Below are positions 12,350 through 24,409 of a stretch of DNA of 64,000 bases, piece by piece. The stretch comes from Cercis canadensis (lineage: Eukaryota; Streptophyta; Magnoliopsida; Fabales; Fabaceae): assembly GCA_003255065.1 (NCBI GenBank), contig QAOA01007934.1, positions 186,001 through 250,000 on the forward strand. The letters are read 5' to 3'. The first letter of the stretch is position 1, and each line of letters starts with the position of its first letter. A program made the position numbers and the translations under genes. The notes under the pieces were generated by a model that saw only the letters and a program-made list of their open reading frames with translations, did no database searches and was not told the origin of the DNA.

Positions 12350-12850
12350 TTTCAAATCGTTTAGTAGCTTATGAATCCATTTTGCTTTGTATTCCTTGTT
12401 TTGTAGATTTTCTCCATCTCCACAGGTAAAAAGGTATGCTCTTTTCCTTTGATTTGTAGGTTGCTGTGTTTTTTTTTTAGTACATTGATCCAGCCATGTT
12501 GCTCTTTCTTTATTCCTTATTTTGAGTTTCTATTCTATTTTAGGCTAACATCCAATCTTTCTCTATGTGTTTCTATGCTATTTCTCTCTATTTTTTTCTC
12601 TTTCAAATCGTTTAGTAGCTTATGAATCCATTTTGCTTTGTTTTCCTTATTTTGTAGATTTTCTCCATCTCCACAAGCAAGAAGGTATGCCCCTTTCCTT
12701 TGATTTGTAGGTTGCTGTGTTTATTTTTTTTTTAGTATATTGATTAAGCCATGTTGCTCTTTCTTTATTCCTTATTTTGAGTTTCTATTCTATTTTAGGC
12801 TAACATCCAATCTTTCTGTTTGTGTTTCTATGCTATTTCTCTCTATTTTT
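12350..12850 (+). repeat. 251-bp tandem duplication in the Helitron A leader
   Basis: Unit 1 is 12350-12600 and unit 2 runs from 12601 to about 12850. Both start TTTCAAATCGTTTAGTAGCT and pass through TTCTCCATCTCCACA and GGTTGCTGTGTTT to the ATTTCTCTCTATTTTTTT block. Identity is very high by eye, so the duplication is recent relative to the divergence between the Helitron copies. Confidence 0.85.
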
Positions 12851-13085
12851 TTTTGTTGCAGTAATTTTGTTTCACAATATCTATTTCATTTTTATATATC
12901 TCTCAATCTCCTCATATAACCATTTTGCTCTTTTATTATTCATTTTCCTCTTAATCTCCTCAATCTCTAGAGGCAATAAGGTTTGTTCTTTCTCTATACA
13001 ATATTTGTCTCTCTAATATTTGGTCCTAAATCTATTTTTTTTCCAACATCTCTTCTATTCCCTTAAACAACAAGGTTTGCTGTTA
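12405..13085 (+). repeat. Repeated leader exon-like units ending in a splice-donor sequence, copy A
   Basis: A short pyrimidine-rich motif, (C)TCCATCTCCACARGNAARAAG followed by GTATGC or GTTTG and CTTT, occurs at about 12412, 12663, 12953 and 13050. Each copy looks like an exon end with a GT donor. The same unit is repeated five times in copy B (25.99-26.62 kb). Probably a non-coding 5' leader of the Helitron transcript, or promoter-proximal repeats; no protein is encoded. Confidence 0.55.
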
Positions 13086-13634
13086 TTTAATGCAAGATCA
13101 ATGGTATTAGAAGAATGAATCCTTCATCTGCAATTTGTTGTGGGGCCAATATAGGAACAATACATATGGTTTGCTGTCAAGTATGCAGAATCTCCAAAAG
13201 CTTTTGTGCCAACGGAGCAACTGTACAAATGGAGGAGTGAATTTCTTTTATAGCTACCAATTTCACTTTTAAAACCATCTATTATATTTGTTCACTTTTA
13301 CTATGAATATATATAATATAAAACTTTGTACTCCTATATTTGTATTCTTTAATTTGCCATCTATTATGAATATATATAATTTATTTTTTATTATTGACCC
13401 GATTATGGTTTATTTGCTTCTATGCTTTAATACACTATTATTCGTGCAATCAATAGTTTATATTTTGATTGTTCATCCAATCAAGGCTAAATCAGGGAAA
13501 TTGTACCAATCATAATAAAGCAACATAATAAAAAACAACATAGTACACAACATTGTTCTTCCAATCAATTATAAATTAAAGACATAAATAGTATATTCAT
13601 GGTATTGCCTATCAAGCAATCAAATAAATCAGTG

Positions 13635-15039
13635 ACTTTTTGCTGATTTGTAGGAGACTGTAACAAAATTTCGGTGACTACTTGATATCTCCTATCAAGC
13701 AATCAATTAAATTTATTATATTTTGTTCTAGGGCGTTTTTTGTTTTAATTTATTTATCAAATAATAAATGGATTCACAACATTGGCCTTCAATTATGATC
13801 TGAATCTATTTTGATTATATCCTTCACTTTAGTAATTGGTCAATAAATCAATTTTTATTAAGGAGTACATGTGTTTCAATTCCATGTATGAATTTAAAAC
13901 TAACCAAAATTGATAGGATGTGTTTTACATTGAATCTTTTTTTCTATATTCATTTTTTTTTGGTTAATAATCAGTTCTATATTTGATGTTTTCAAAATTG
14001 GGATCATTTTAAGGTAAGTTTTATAGAATATACATTGGTGCGTTATTCTAAAAAAGGTTAGAAAGTGTTTCAAAATATTTACCCAAATTTGCAAAAATAA
14101 AATATTGCAAATCATATTGCCTTTTGTTTTTTTTTTTTTTAACTAAAATTGCGTCATAGTCCATCCCTTGCAAATTGTTAGTAGAAGTTGATTTAGTTAC
14201 AACATCTATTTAGGGGTTACAAATATTTTCTATATTTGGAGCACATATCACATATCACATATTTGACCTTCTAGCACAAAGCTTGCTTCACGAATAGGTA
14301 ATTTGGAGCATATGCACATATCACATTGAATATTTTTTTCTATGTTCTTTTTTTTTTCTGGTTAATAATCAGTTCTATATTTAATGTTTTCAAAATTGGG
14401 ATCATTTTATGGTAAGTTTTATAGAATATACATTGGTGCGTTATTTTGACAAATGTTAGAAAGTGTTTCAAAATAATTACCAAACTTTGCAAAAATAAAA
14501 TATTGCAAATCATATTGCCTTTTTTTTTTTTTAAACTAAAATTGCATCATAGTCCATCCCTTGCAAATTGTTAGTAGAAGTTGATTTAGTTACAACATCT
14601 GTTTAGGGGTACAAATATTTTCTAAGAAAAAAGTACTCTTTTTAGCTCTAGATAAAAGTTGAGAAGTTCAAAATTAGAACTTTTTAAAGAGTTCAAATTT
14701 AGACACCAAAAAAATTAGGTCATAGTAAAAGGCATAAAGGTTATTAAATCTGCACCATCCAAGCCAATTAAAAAGAGAAACTAATTTTTTTTTTTTTAAA
14801 GAGCATGCTTAAGTTTCAAAGAGTTGTTCCACTTATACACCATTTTATTTTAAAAATACATATTTAATAATATTCAAATTTAGTTGAGCTCATTATAATT
14901 TTACAAGATGTTAGTAAAAACCTTAATTAAATAGCCTAGAATACTTGCAGGCTATTAGGTTAACATCCAATTGGCTACATTGGTTATAATGAGAGTTTCT
15001 CAAGGGCACCCCACTTTAATACACACACACACACACACA

Positions 15040-15127
<88 letters not shown>

Positions 15128-15145
15128 TCTCTCTTAGTGGTTTTC
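13635..15145. repeat. Interspersed repeat S, copy 1 (with internal duplication)
   Basis: The block starts TGCTGATTTGTAGGAGACTG and contains TACTTGATATCTCCTATCAA, CCTTCAATTATGATCTGAAT, GGTTAATAATCAGTTCTATA and CCTTGCAAATTGTTAGTAGA. It recurs at 19730-20790 in the same order and orientation. In this copy the section 13925-14215 is repeated at 14325-14620. It ends in a CA/TA microsatellite, as the second copy does. A 120-base piece of the same family is at 15370-15495. No protein is recognised. Confidence 0.8.
15021..15124. repeat. (AC)n(AT)n microsatellite
   Basis: Dinucleotide AC repeat, almost uninterrupted for about 70 bases, passing into an AT repeat of about 34 bases. The equivalent position in repeat S copy 2 (20718-20752) has a much shorter CA/TA tract, showing length divergence of the same locus. 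Confidence 0.95.
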
Positions 15146-15369
15146 CAGAAAACAAATATCTTGACTATGGGCAACCTTTTAAGTAAGGAAACTTATTCAA
15201 ATTCATTTGCATTTGCTAACTTCAAAATACAAACTTAATTTCATCTCTCACACAAAAAGATATAAAGTATGTATAATTCACAAATCACAATGGATTCTAT
15301 GTGAGAAAACAATGAGTTTCCTGTTTCCCATCTAATCCACACTTTTTCTTTTAACCTCTTTGAGCTGAG

Positions 15370-15495
15370 TACTTGATTTGTAGGAGATTGTAACCAAATT
15401 TCAGTGATTACTTGATATCTCCTATCAAGCAATCAATTAAATATATTATATTTTATTCTAGGACGTTTTTTGTTTTAATATATTTATCAAATAAT
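15370..15495. repeat. Interspersed repeat S, partial third copy
   Basis: GATTTGTAGGAGATTGTAAC through CTCCTATCAAGCAATCAATT to TATTTATCAAATAATAA matches the first 120 bases of repeat S at 13640 and 19735. It stops where an open ATGGTGACAACTTC string begins at 15497. Confidence 0.75.
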
Positions 15496-15699
15496 AATGG
15501 TGACAACTTCTAAGTATAGAAGTAAATTATTCTACTTGATATCTCCTATTTTCATGATGCCATATAAATTTGTTGCCTTTTTTTTTTTTTTCATGTATTC
15601 CAACATTCGCTTTNTTTTTTTTTTTTTTTTCTCAGGTTATTTTGTGAAGGGAGTAGAGAAGATCTCCATCAGAGTTAAAACACTCAAAGAGTAACTTAT

Positions 15700-18600
15700 T
15701 GCATCTATGGTATAAATTTAGTTGGTCAAGATTTAAATGAAATAAAATTGATGACCTCAAAGGAAATTATCAATAATTATAGAAATTGATTGCTTGATGC
15801 ATAAATCAAAACAAAAAACTTTAATGGTGAAGTAATAAATAGGGCATGGTCTGATTAACAATTCAACAATATAAGTGAGATATATATAACCATATATGGC
15901 TAATTTATTTTACATAATTTAAGGAAATCAAGTATGACAACAGTATAACAATTCAAGTATTATAAGATTTTGACCTAATTGCTTCACGAATTTAAGGAAA
16001 TCAGTATATTTGATATTTGATAAATTATTAGATATTTTCTTTATAGAATCAAGAGAGGAATTTTAGGGTTTGTGTACAAAACCTAATAGACTTAGGTTAT
16101 TTCATACTGTTGTATTCCTATAAAAACCTTCCGTTAAGCAAGAAATAGGAGGATCACTTGCCAAGCATCTTCTTAGCCCTTTGCTGCCAATTTGTTCGAA
16201 GAGTCTTGAGGTATGTTTATTTTTTTCTGAAATTCTTGGTGGGTTGCAAGCTCATGTGCCCTGTGATAATCACATTTCCAATACAGTAATTAACCCTCAT
16301 ATTTAGTTTCTTAAATCTCTTTTAGTGCTTAATTGAGTGGGCTTGGCCTTATTTCATAAGTTTGGGTTCATATTGGGCTTAATTGTTTCATTCAGCATTA
16401 TTAGGGTTTTGATACTATTTCTATATTTCGGATATATCTTTAGTTCTGTATGTCTAAAAATTGTGAATCTTGCATTGTAGGAAATCTAAGAGGATTATCT
16501 ACAACTTTCATTCATACCTCCAAGGCCAATTCGGACGTTCAGTGGGTCAAATTTGACTCGAAAGTCAGAGCAGAGATGCTGCTACTGGATCCTGACCCTC
16601 ATGCAGAGTTTGGACCATAACTTGGTCTGTAAATGTCGTATGGACTTGAAACTGGTTTCATTAGAAAGCTAAGACGTAGATATTCAATTGTTATGAAGAC
16701 CGGTTCTCCAAATTATGTCTTTTTGATGGTCCTATTGCCTGTCGAATCTGGCTGATTAGTCCAAAGACCTCCAGAGACCTCTTAAGAGTTAATTGGGCTT
16801 AACTCCCTCAATTCAGGCCCAATTAGGCCCAAACCGGAGCCCATTTGAAGCTGAGATCCAGAGGATTAAACCTAGGTTAAGGGTATTTTGGGTGTGCACT
16901 AAATTTCCGATGTTATAATTAGGTTAAAGGAGGCAGCGTTTTCAGGATGCTAGGTAGACAGTTTTTAGACAGCTTTTGTTTTCTCTCTTGAAAATTCTGG
17001 AGCTCTTTGATTTATGACTATACTTCTCCATTGGAGCTTGGATTTCATGACCATGGAGGAGTAGAATCCTTGTAACCAAGTTAGACTCCTGATTAAATTC
17101 GGTTTTGATTTTGAGATTATGTTCTTAATTGGATTAAACTTAATGCAATTTTTTTTCTTTGAATTTTTGCCTTGCTTTAGTCTTTGTATGAATTCATGGA
17201 GATCTTTGTGATTTATATGGATATTGAAGTAAGAAATAGAATTTAGATTGATCAATCTTTAATCTGTGGTTAGAATTCAGAGAAGCTATGCTATGCTAAT
17301 TGATGTTCGGTTTTTAGATTAATCACTAATTGTTTAGTCTTTGTGATTACAAGATTAATGATTGTATGTGGTTAATCGAATCCTGAGTGATAACTCAGTA
17401 TGAACAATTGATCATAATTAGAGATTTCAATTGTGATTAAACTCAATTAGTAGTGCTGCATTAGGACTTAATCACTCATGTTAATCTAAGATGAATCAAA
17501 CCGGTTTTAATGGATGTCTAGGTAGGTTATGCCTTTAATCAACTGCATTAATCCTTGTTTAATTATGCAATTTACTATTATAATCTTGTTTAAAAAATCT
17601 CCTGTTCTTAAGCTTGAAATTATTAATTACACATTGCATTCCTTGTGAGAGACTTCTTGGATCATGTCCTCTATTGCATTATATTTAGGGGATTTGATTT
17701 AATTTAATTGGATTAGATCTTGTTTCAAAAATCCCCTGTTCTTGAACTTAAAATTATTAATTACACATTGCATTTCTTGTGAGAGACTTCCTGGATCATG
17801 CCCTCTATTGCATTATATTTAGGGAATTCGGTTTAATTTAATTGGATTAGCGATAATTCCGATCACCCTGTATCTATTTGTCTATATCTATGTCTGTCAA
17901 CAGTAGAGTTATGTATTGAATTAAGAACTGAAGTTGAAACTTGCTGAAAATATAAAAAGAAGAGTTCAGAGACTTGGGAAGGATCTTAATTCTGGAGTTA
18001 TGCTCATTTGAATTACTAAACATCCTCTCTCCCTCTTGTTGTGGGTTCAAATAATAAGCAAATTAGTTTGTTGGTAGAGTCTTCAGTTTAATGTTTTTAG
18101 CCTCCCATGCTATAGCCATTCTATTGTTTTTTTTTTCAAGGGCTATGCCTTTCTTCTTTTTGAATGATAATTTTTATCTCAATAAAAAAGTAAAAGTAAA
18201 AATAAAAATTTGATGCAAGTGGTTCATTAATGGAAGCTGAGGCAGAAATGGGAGAGAGTCATTTAACTGATGTGGGAGTTGAGGTAAAAGACAAAGTAGT
18301 TTAACATAGAAAGGGAGAAGAAAATAAACTAGGAATATAGTCTTGAAGAGAGAGTGAGATTCTATTAGTAAGAGAGAAAATCTGGAAGATAATTCTCTTC
18401 CGTAATTTAATGCTGGAGCTCACTATGACATCAGAGTTTTTTTTTCAGTCATTAGATTAAAATAGATCTGGAAATTAAGAAAAGTCCATGCTTTCAAGAA
18501 TTTATCTACTAGGTAAACTCATATGTACAAGCTCTTATATTTGAGACATTCTTATGATAATTTTGAGACGGGTTACTTCCAAATTAGAACCCACATATAG

Positions 18601-18930
18601 GTTCATGCTTTTAAGAATCCACTCTATTAGGTAAACTCATATGACATCTCCTTTACTTTTAGCTACCTAAAATAGTATGACGCTGAGGTGTGCCTCTTTT
18701 TTCTTTCATATTTGTTTTGCTATCTGTAGTTACGTTATTTATGGCTACACAGTTTATTTTGTTGTAATTTATAACAGCAGATGCATATGCATGACCTATC
18801 AACATGTTGTCCTCACAATAGATGAATGTTCTAAAAGGGATGTGGGAGTGTGTTTAAATACCTTAGACTATACATATTTCCAATTTGTGGGGAATAAGTA
18901 CAACTAATATTTCTATTTTTTTTTTTCTTG
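15700..18930. other. Helitron A interior, no recognised gene; LTR-like AT-rich sequence
   Basis: No protein domain was recognised. The section at about 16050-17980 is less AT-rich, and its texture (GGACGTTCAGTGGGTC, GGACTTGAAACTGGTTTC) resembles the non-coding ends of large plant LTR elements. I could not find matching direct repeats, so no element is called. It contains the 134-bp tandem duplication listed separately. A poly-T tract with an unresolved base lies at 15614. Confidence 0.35.
17583..17850. repeat. 134-bp tandem duplication
   Basis: Units 17583-17716 and 17717-17850 share ATCTTGTTT, AATTATTAATTACACATTGC, TTGTGAGAGACTTC and AATTTAATTGGATTAG, with about 10 differences. It looks like a simple replication-slippage or unequal-crossover duplication. 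Confidence 0.9.
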
Positions 18931-18937
18931 TGTAGAT

Positions 18938-19060
18938 ATGGTTTTGACAAGATCTATGACTAAGAAGCTGATGTGGAAACATCCCTACCACATTGATACG
19001 TTTGAACCCCGACTGAACCTAGATAGCATTGCTTTTTGTGCCACAAAAAAAAAAGACTAG
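18938..19060 (+). other. Short open frame starting MVLTRSMTKK, unknown
   Basis: An ATG at 18938-18940 opens a frame of about 40 codons (MVLTRSMTKK, then HPYHIDTFEPRLNLDS). A related start occurs twice in Helitron copy B: MVVTRSYSKK at 26267 and MVVTRSQSIK at 26740, the latter followed by YIDSFDLR, which parallels HIDTFEPR. Recurrence in both copies suggests a shared, now decayed N-terminal exon of a Helitron-borne gene. The function is not recognised. Confidence 0.35.
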
Positions 19061-19237
19061 CATGCAAGATTGTTTTGCTATGCAAATCACAAAACAAGTT
19101 ATGACAAACAAATCAATGGTGAGAATTACAACCTATCTTTATGATACTAACACTGTTGCATTGATGAAGTATGCTATAGATTGAGAATATTAATCTGTCC
19201 ATATTTTTTTTTCTGAATTTAGATTGTGCCTTATTAG

Positions 19238-19441
19238 ATTTCAAGGGAACACATAAAGGAGATAGGGGGTGTCTTAGAGTTGGAATCAACAACCGTTATT
19301 TGGGAACAAAAATGGGTTGTGTACTATTGGTGTGATCACCTGCTGCTTGGCTATGGTGTCTCCCTTCGATTTGGAATGGAGAAGTTCATGGAAAACAACA
19401 ATTTGAAAATCATAGATGCTATTTTTTTTCGAAGTGAAAGA
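19238..19441 (+). pseudogene. Possible B3-type DNA-binding domain fragment (captured gene piece)
   Basis: The open stretch reads EHIKEIGGVLELESTT, then WVVYYW, then GVSLRFGMEKFMENNNLKI and DAIFFRSER. The pattern resembles the plant B3 domain core: aromatic beta-strand, Gly-Trp-x-x-Phe-(Val/Met) turn, Asn-x-Leu, Gly-Asp and Phe. The Trp of GW and the Gly of GD are not conserved here. It is bounded by in-frame stops. B3 proteins are plant transcription factors, so a host gene fragment carried by the Helitron is plausible, but the match is judged by eye and is weak. Confidence 0.3.
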
Positions 19442-19729
19442 TGACAGGACCCTCCTATTTTCGATTATCCAAAATTAGGCATCATTGATGTATTAATTAA
19501 ACCGATAAGCGATTATATTGCTAATGGAATATTGAATAATTAGTTTTAAATCAAGTGACATTTTCCACATAATGGAATATTGTATGGAACTGTTAGAATT
19601 ACCTGCTCCTTTGGCATTATATAAAACAATTTTTTTATGGTGCTTAGATTTCTATGAATGGCTGCCACCATCAAATTTCTTAGCACAGTACTCTTCGTTG
19701 GCCTCATTTGCAGACGTATATAGTTGTAA

Positions 19730-20790
19730 TTTTTGCTGATTTGTAGGAGACTATAACCAAATTTCGGTGACTACTTGATATCTCCTATCAAGCAATCAAT
19801 TAAATTTATTATATTTTGTTCTAGGGATTTTTTGTTTTAATTTATTTATCAAATAATAAATGGATTCACAACTTTGGCCTTCAATTATGATCTGAATTTA
19901 TTTTGATTATATCCTTCACTTTAGTAATTGGTCAATAAATCAATTTTTTATTTAGAAGTACATGTGTTTCAATTCCATGTATGAATTTAAAACTAACCAA
20001 AATTGATAGGATGTGTTTTACACTGAATCTTTTTTTTTCTATATTCATTTTTTTTGGGGTTAATAATCAGTTCTATATTTAATGTTTTCAAAATTGGGAT
20101 CATTTTATGGTAAGTTTTATAGAATATAAATTGGTGCATTATTTTGACAAAGGTTAGAAAGTGTTTCACAATAATTACCAAACTTTGCAAAAATAAAATA
20201 TTGCAAATCATATTGCCTTTTTTTTTATTATTAAAATTGCATCATAGTCCATCCCTTGCAAATTGTTAGTAGAAGTTGATTTAGTTACAACATATGTTTA
20301 AGGGCTACATATATTTTCTAAGAACAAAGCACTCTTTTTAGCTGTAGATAAAAGTTGAGAAGTTCAAAATTAGAACTTTTTAAAGAGTTCAAATTTAGAC
20401 ACCCAAAAAAAGTTAGGCCATAGTAAAAGGCATAAAGGTTATTAAATCTGAACCATCCAAGCCAATTAAAAAGAGAAACTAATTTTTTTTTTAAAGAGCA
20501 TGCTTAAGTTTCAAATAGTTGTTCCACTTATACACCATTTTATTTTACAAATACATATTTAATAATATTCAAATTTAGTTGAGCTCATTATAATTTTACA
20601 AGATGTTAGTAAAAACCTTAATTAAATAGCCTTGAATACTTGCAGGCTATTAGGTTAACATCCAATTGGTTACATTGGTTATAATGAGAGTTTCTCAAGG
20701 GCACCCCACTTTAATATACACATACACACACACACATATATATATATATATATGATTTTTTATGCTCTTAGTGGTCTTTCAAAATATCCA
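19730..20790. repeat. Interspersed repeat S, copy 2
   Basis: Collinear with 13635-15145 but without its internal duplication: TGCTGATTTGTAGGAGACT, CCTTCAATTATGATCTGAAT, AAATTGATAGGATGTGTTTT, GCACCCCACTTTAATA and a short CA/TA tract at 20718-20752. Identity is about 90-95 percent by eye. The FtsH fragment lies immediately to its right. Confidence 0.8.
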
Positions 20791-20842
20791 CCCATGAGAT
20801 ATATATAACACCTATAATGAAAAAGCTGAAAATAACACCTAC

Positions 20843-21015
20843 ATTTTCCCTAGCTTCTTGGTATAGTGCTCTGACACGAGAAGCCCCTACACCAACATAT
20901 ATTTCCACAAATTTCAAAGCAGAAATAGAGAAGAAATTTACACCCTCCTCACCAGCCACTACTTTTGCTAGCAAAGTCTTTCCCACCCCTTGCGTACCAC
21001 AAAGAAGTATGCCAC
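20843..21015 (-). pseudogene. Captured exon of an FtsH/FtsHi AAA+ protease gene
   Basis: On the minus strand this 173-base segment encodes [38 protein letters not shown] and [18 protein letters not shown]: the Walker A loop (GVGKT) and following pore region of an FtsH-family AAA domain. The wording ([25 protein letters not shown]) is closest in my memory to plastid FtsHi proteins, a guess at subtype. The piece is bounded by an AG (ATTAG, just before 21015) and a GT (GTAGGT, just after 20843), so it looks like one exon with intron flanks, copied as genomic DNA. Walker B and the zinc protease domain are absent. It lies antisense to the Helitron A helicase. Confidence 0.8.
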
Positions 21016-24000
21016 CTAATTAAGATACCATTTTAACCTTTAGTAAGTCAAGTGCAAGACACTATAAACATCAAACTTTTTCTCTTTTTCTTCAATAAAA
21101 AAAGATTAATAGCTTGGTATTTACAACAGACATCAAATATTTCTAAAACCATAACATTGGTAGAGTGCCACTGAGAGAGTAGAAGTTTACAATAAAGTTG
21201 TTGGTTGAGGTCACTAATGACCAAACAATGGGTCATAGAATAACAATAATTCTAAATAATTATAACATATGGGCCATTTTGGTTGCAACAATAAAAGAGT
21301 TAAACAAATAAATAACAATCTCTAAAGCCTTAAGGACACATGTCAAGCAAGGGAATCACCAAAAATTATATTGCTTTCCCTATATTACAGCTGTCTCTTA
21401 ACAAGATATACAAAGCAAACTAAAAAGAATTCTTGCATGTTATATTGCTAGGCCAAATCTTGCATTTAATAGTGACACCCAAGGACTTTTCATAGAATAA
21501 CAATAATTATCTTTATAATATTTAAGGGATTAAGTCTCCTATTAGAATATGGTTTTGACTAATTTGATACGCATACTATTTCCTAATTTATCAGAAGGAG
21601 AGGTAAGTATATATTATACTAATTTTAGGTAATTAAAAGTGTACCTTTTTAAAAGTGTAGCTTATAGTTATATAATTTATGCTTATTCAATTATATTTAT
21701 TCACTGCATATTATATTACAATTGTCTCTTAAAAATATATACAAAGCAAAGTCTCAAATCTTCACTGCATAACGGGACTATTCCACATCCTACTCTTATA
21801 ACTTTTTTTTGAATCCTATAGCATAAAATTTATTTAAAAACAAATCTTCTCTAGCCCATACAATTATCTTCTACTCTCTAATCCAAGAATAACCAATAAC
21901 TATTTCTCAATTATTTACTGGATGTGAAATTATGCTTTTAGCATCTAACTACATATTTGACGGATGTCGAACCGTACAAAATTAAACTACTAATTGCAAC
22001 TAAATTGTAGTATAGGATGCAACCAGTGTCGTCTCCCAAGGATTCACTAGAATAGTTAATCTACTAAGAACTTAAGCAAGAACAAAATTAGGGGGGGGGG
22101 GGGTTGTTTAAATGCAGAATGTTAAGAATCTGGAAAGCAGTAAACTGAATTTATCAAATAAGAGAAAACACAATCAATTCAAGCAGGCAACCAAACCTTA
22201 ATCCATCCTGGTTCACTTAAAGATAACCTAGATTTGATTTAATTCTTGGTTAAGTGTTACCTGGAACCCCTAACAGTAACACTTAGAATTCCTACTGATT
22301 TACCAATCAGGATTCAATTAATCATGGAATTAAGACTCTAGGCAACCGCTCTATATCACTAAATCTAGATTAATTTAATAACCGAATTATCCAAGTTAAC
22401 CATATATTAAAGACCTTTAAAGTATGATTATCAATCTGATTACTGTTATGAATCTAATCAACCGATTTAAATTTATACAAAACATGCAATCAAAGTACCA
22501 TTCAATCACATGAAGAAGGAAAGAACAGTAATTCAAATTAAATCAAATCAAACCTGGTTGAAGCACAGGAACTCTGGATTATTAAGTTTGACTCCTTTTG
22601 AATTGATTACAAACGAACTTAGCCCTCTATTGAAGGCTTAAACACAAGGCAAAAGTAGAAAAACGAACTCAGAAAATAGGAGGCAGCAGCTGCTCAAGGT
22701 AATTTCATATCTCTTCTGGTTGGTGTATTTTCCTCAACAACTTGAGAATAAATACTAGCTAGCTGTCTCCTCTAGGTTTCCTAATTACAAAATAAACCTA
22801 GTTTCCTAAATTATTAATGATAAAAACGTGATCAAGCCCTAGTGTCATGTGTGTTGGCCCAATAAGCAAATGTTGGCCCAAATAAGCATGCTTTGGTCCA
22901 ATAGGCAGGTCTAAGGAAAGGAATCAGTCAATGCTGGGCGGATGTAGAAAATCTGGACTGCTTGCACGCGAATTTCAGTTGTCCAGACGCGAGAATCAGC
23001 TTCTGGGCTCTTCATATGAAATGTAGAATTTTCTGTCAGCTTTCCAACGAAACTGAATCACATCAATCGAACATCTGTAGCCAAAGATATGGTGAAAAAA
23101 AAAAAAAAACAGTGCCAGAATTTAACAGTTAAGCAATTAAAATCTACAAGTACCAACAAATCCAAATCTACAAAACATGTCTAAAGGCCATAAAAATCAC
23201 TAGAAACACACACTAAAAGACTAAGTATAAGGGAAACAAATAGTATAAAATAATGTGTTATCAATATTCAAATAATCAGATACATGTACAATATTGGCCA
23301 ATAAAATAGCTATTGTTCATTAGCCACCGAAAATCAAGGATTATATCAATTCATAATTAATTGAAATGTGTCAAAGAATTGTCAAACGAATTGGAATATC
23401 CTTGGCCCATTAGGTTTGTCCATGCCCATGAGTGAGGGTGGCAGAGATCCCTCTTCCTTAAATAAATTGGTGGTCATATTATATAAACAAGTTGTTGCCC
23501 ATAGTGTTGTACTGAAAATGATTGTAAGAAGGAAAGGTGAACTTTCTGGGTCTTTTCAAGAGATCAAACCAATTGCTGGCAAGTAAGTATCAAACACTAA
23601 ATTTATCTTCCTATCATGTGTCATATGTCAACTTCTACATGTATAGTATTAATTTGTTATTTCTTTTCCCCTTATGATCAAACAATAAAGGTATTAATTT
23701 GTTTTCTAAATTCATCTTAAATCTGCATCCTCTATTTAATTTGGCTACAGTATGGTGTTTACAAGAAATCAACAACTAGGATCCAAAAACCAAGGATCAA
23801 TATATTCTCTATTAAGGTTCATTAGGAAGAGAGAATATAATCTCTATATATTGGCTAATGATATTTTCTTTCTAATAGCAAGTAATTATCGTTACAAATA
23901 GGTATCCATAAAATCATTTATTCCATGTTTTGCTTCTTTTCGGATGTCAGCTAATTTTTTTTCTAGGGAGGTTTTTTCCTTTGGATGAAGGGTTTGAGAA

Positions 24001-24380
24001 GCTGTTTCAAGCTAATGTTTTTCCTTTCCCCCCTAATTTTATTATCTATTTGAAACCCATTTGATTTCTTCCTCTAGCTTCATATTATTGACAACTTTGA
24101 TTTGATTGCTCATTATTTTTTTTTTTTTTTTTTGTTTTTTTTTNTTTTGGTCTATTTCACTCATCTTCTTTATGTTTCAGTTTTCTATATCATATATTTC
24201 TTCAAGTTTAAAGCCATCTTCTTATCATATTCTATGTGTTGAATCAATGGAATAGTGACATGGGCACACTTAGAGATTTTGATCTTAGTTGCAAATAAGT
24301 GCTATAGTTAGTTCAAGTAAAGTCTCCATATTTGGTAGGTAGAGAGAACCTTTGAAAACTGTCAAACAAAATGGCTCCCA
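21016..24380. other. Helitron A interior without a recognised gene
   Basis: The section 21960-23230 differs in texture from its surroundings. It contains a G13 run at about 22090 and phrases such as GTGTCGTCTCCCAAGGATTC, reminiscent on the minus strand of the non-coding leader of large LTR elements. No matching LTR pair or coding domain was found. The plus-strand frame at 23368-23586 ends at a donor-like AAGTAAGT but matches nothing I recognise. A poly-T tract with an unresolved base is at 24144. Confidence 0.35.
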
Positions 24381-24409
24381 TATTTCTCCCTCCCTGCTAA
24401 CCCTCTCTT

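Noticed and set aside
12822-13515. Hydrophobic open frames as membrane peptides
   Set aside because: They arise from T-rich leader repeats and intron-like DNA; not conserved in Helitron copy B.
15021-15124. Regular repeat as a CRISPR or satellite
   Set aside because: It is a plain AC/AT microsatellite without spacers.
16050-17980. LTR retroelement
   Set aside because: The texture is LTR-like but no direct repeat pair, primer site or polypurine tract could be matched.
13900-20211. The related minus-strand frames at 13900-14115 and 19993-20211 as a conserved small gene
   Set aside because: They are alike only because they lie in the two copies of repeat S; composition is AT-rich and there is no sign of coding constraint.
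21960-23230. Large non-coding LTR element on the minus strand
   Set aside because: Suggestive leader-like phrases only; no paired ends found.
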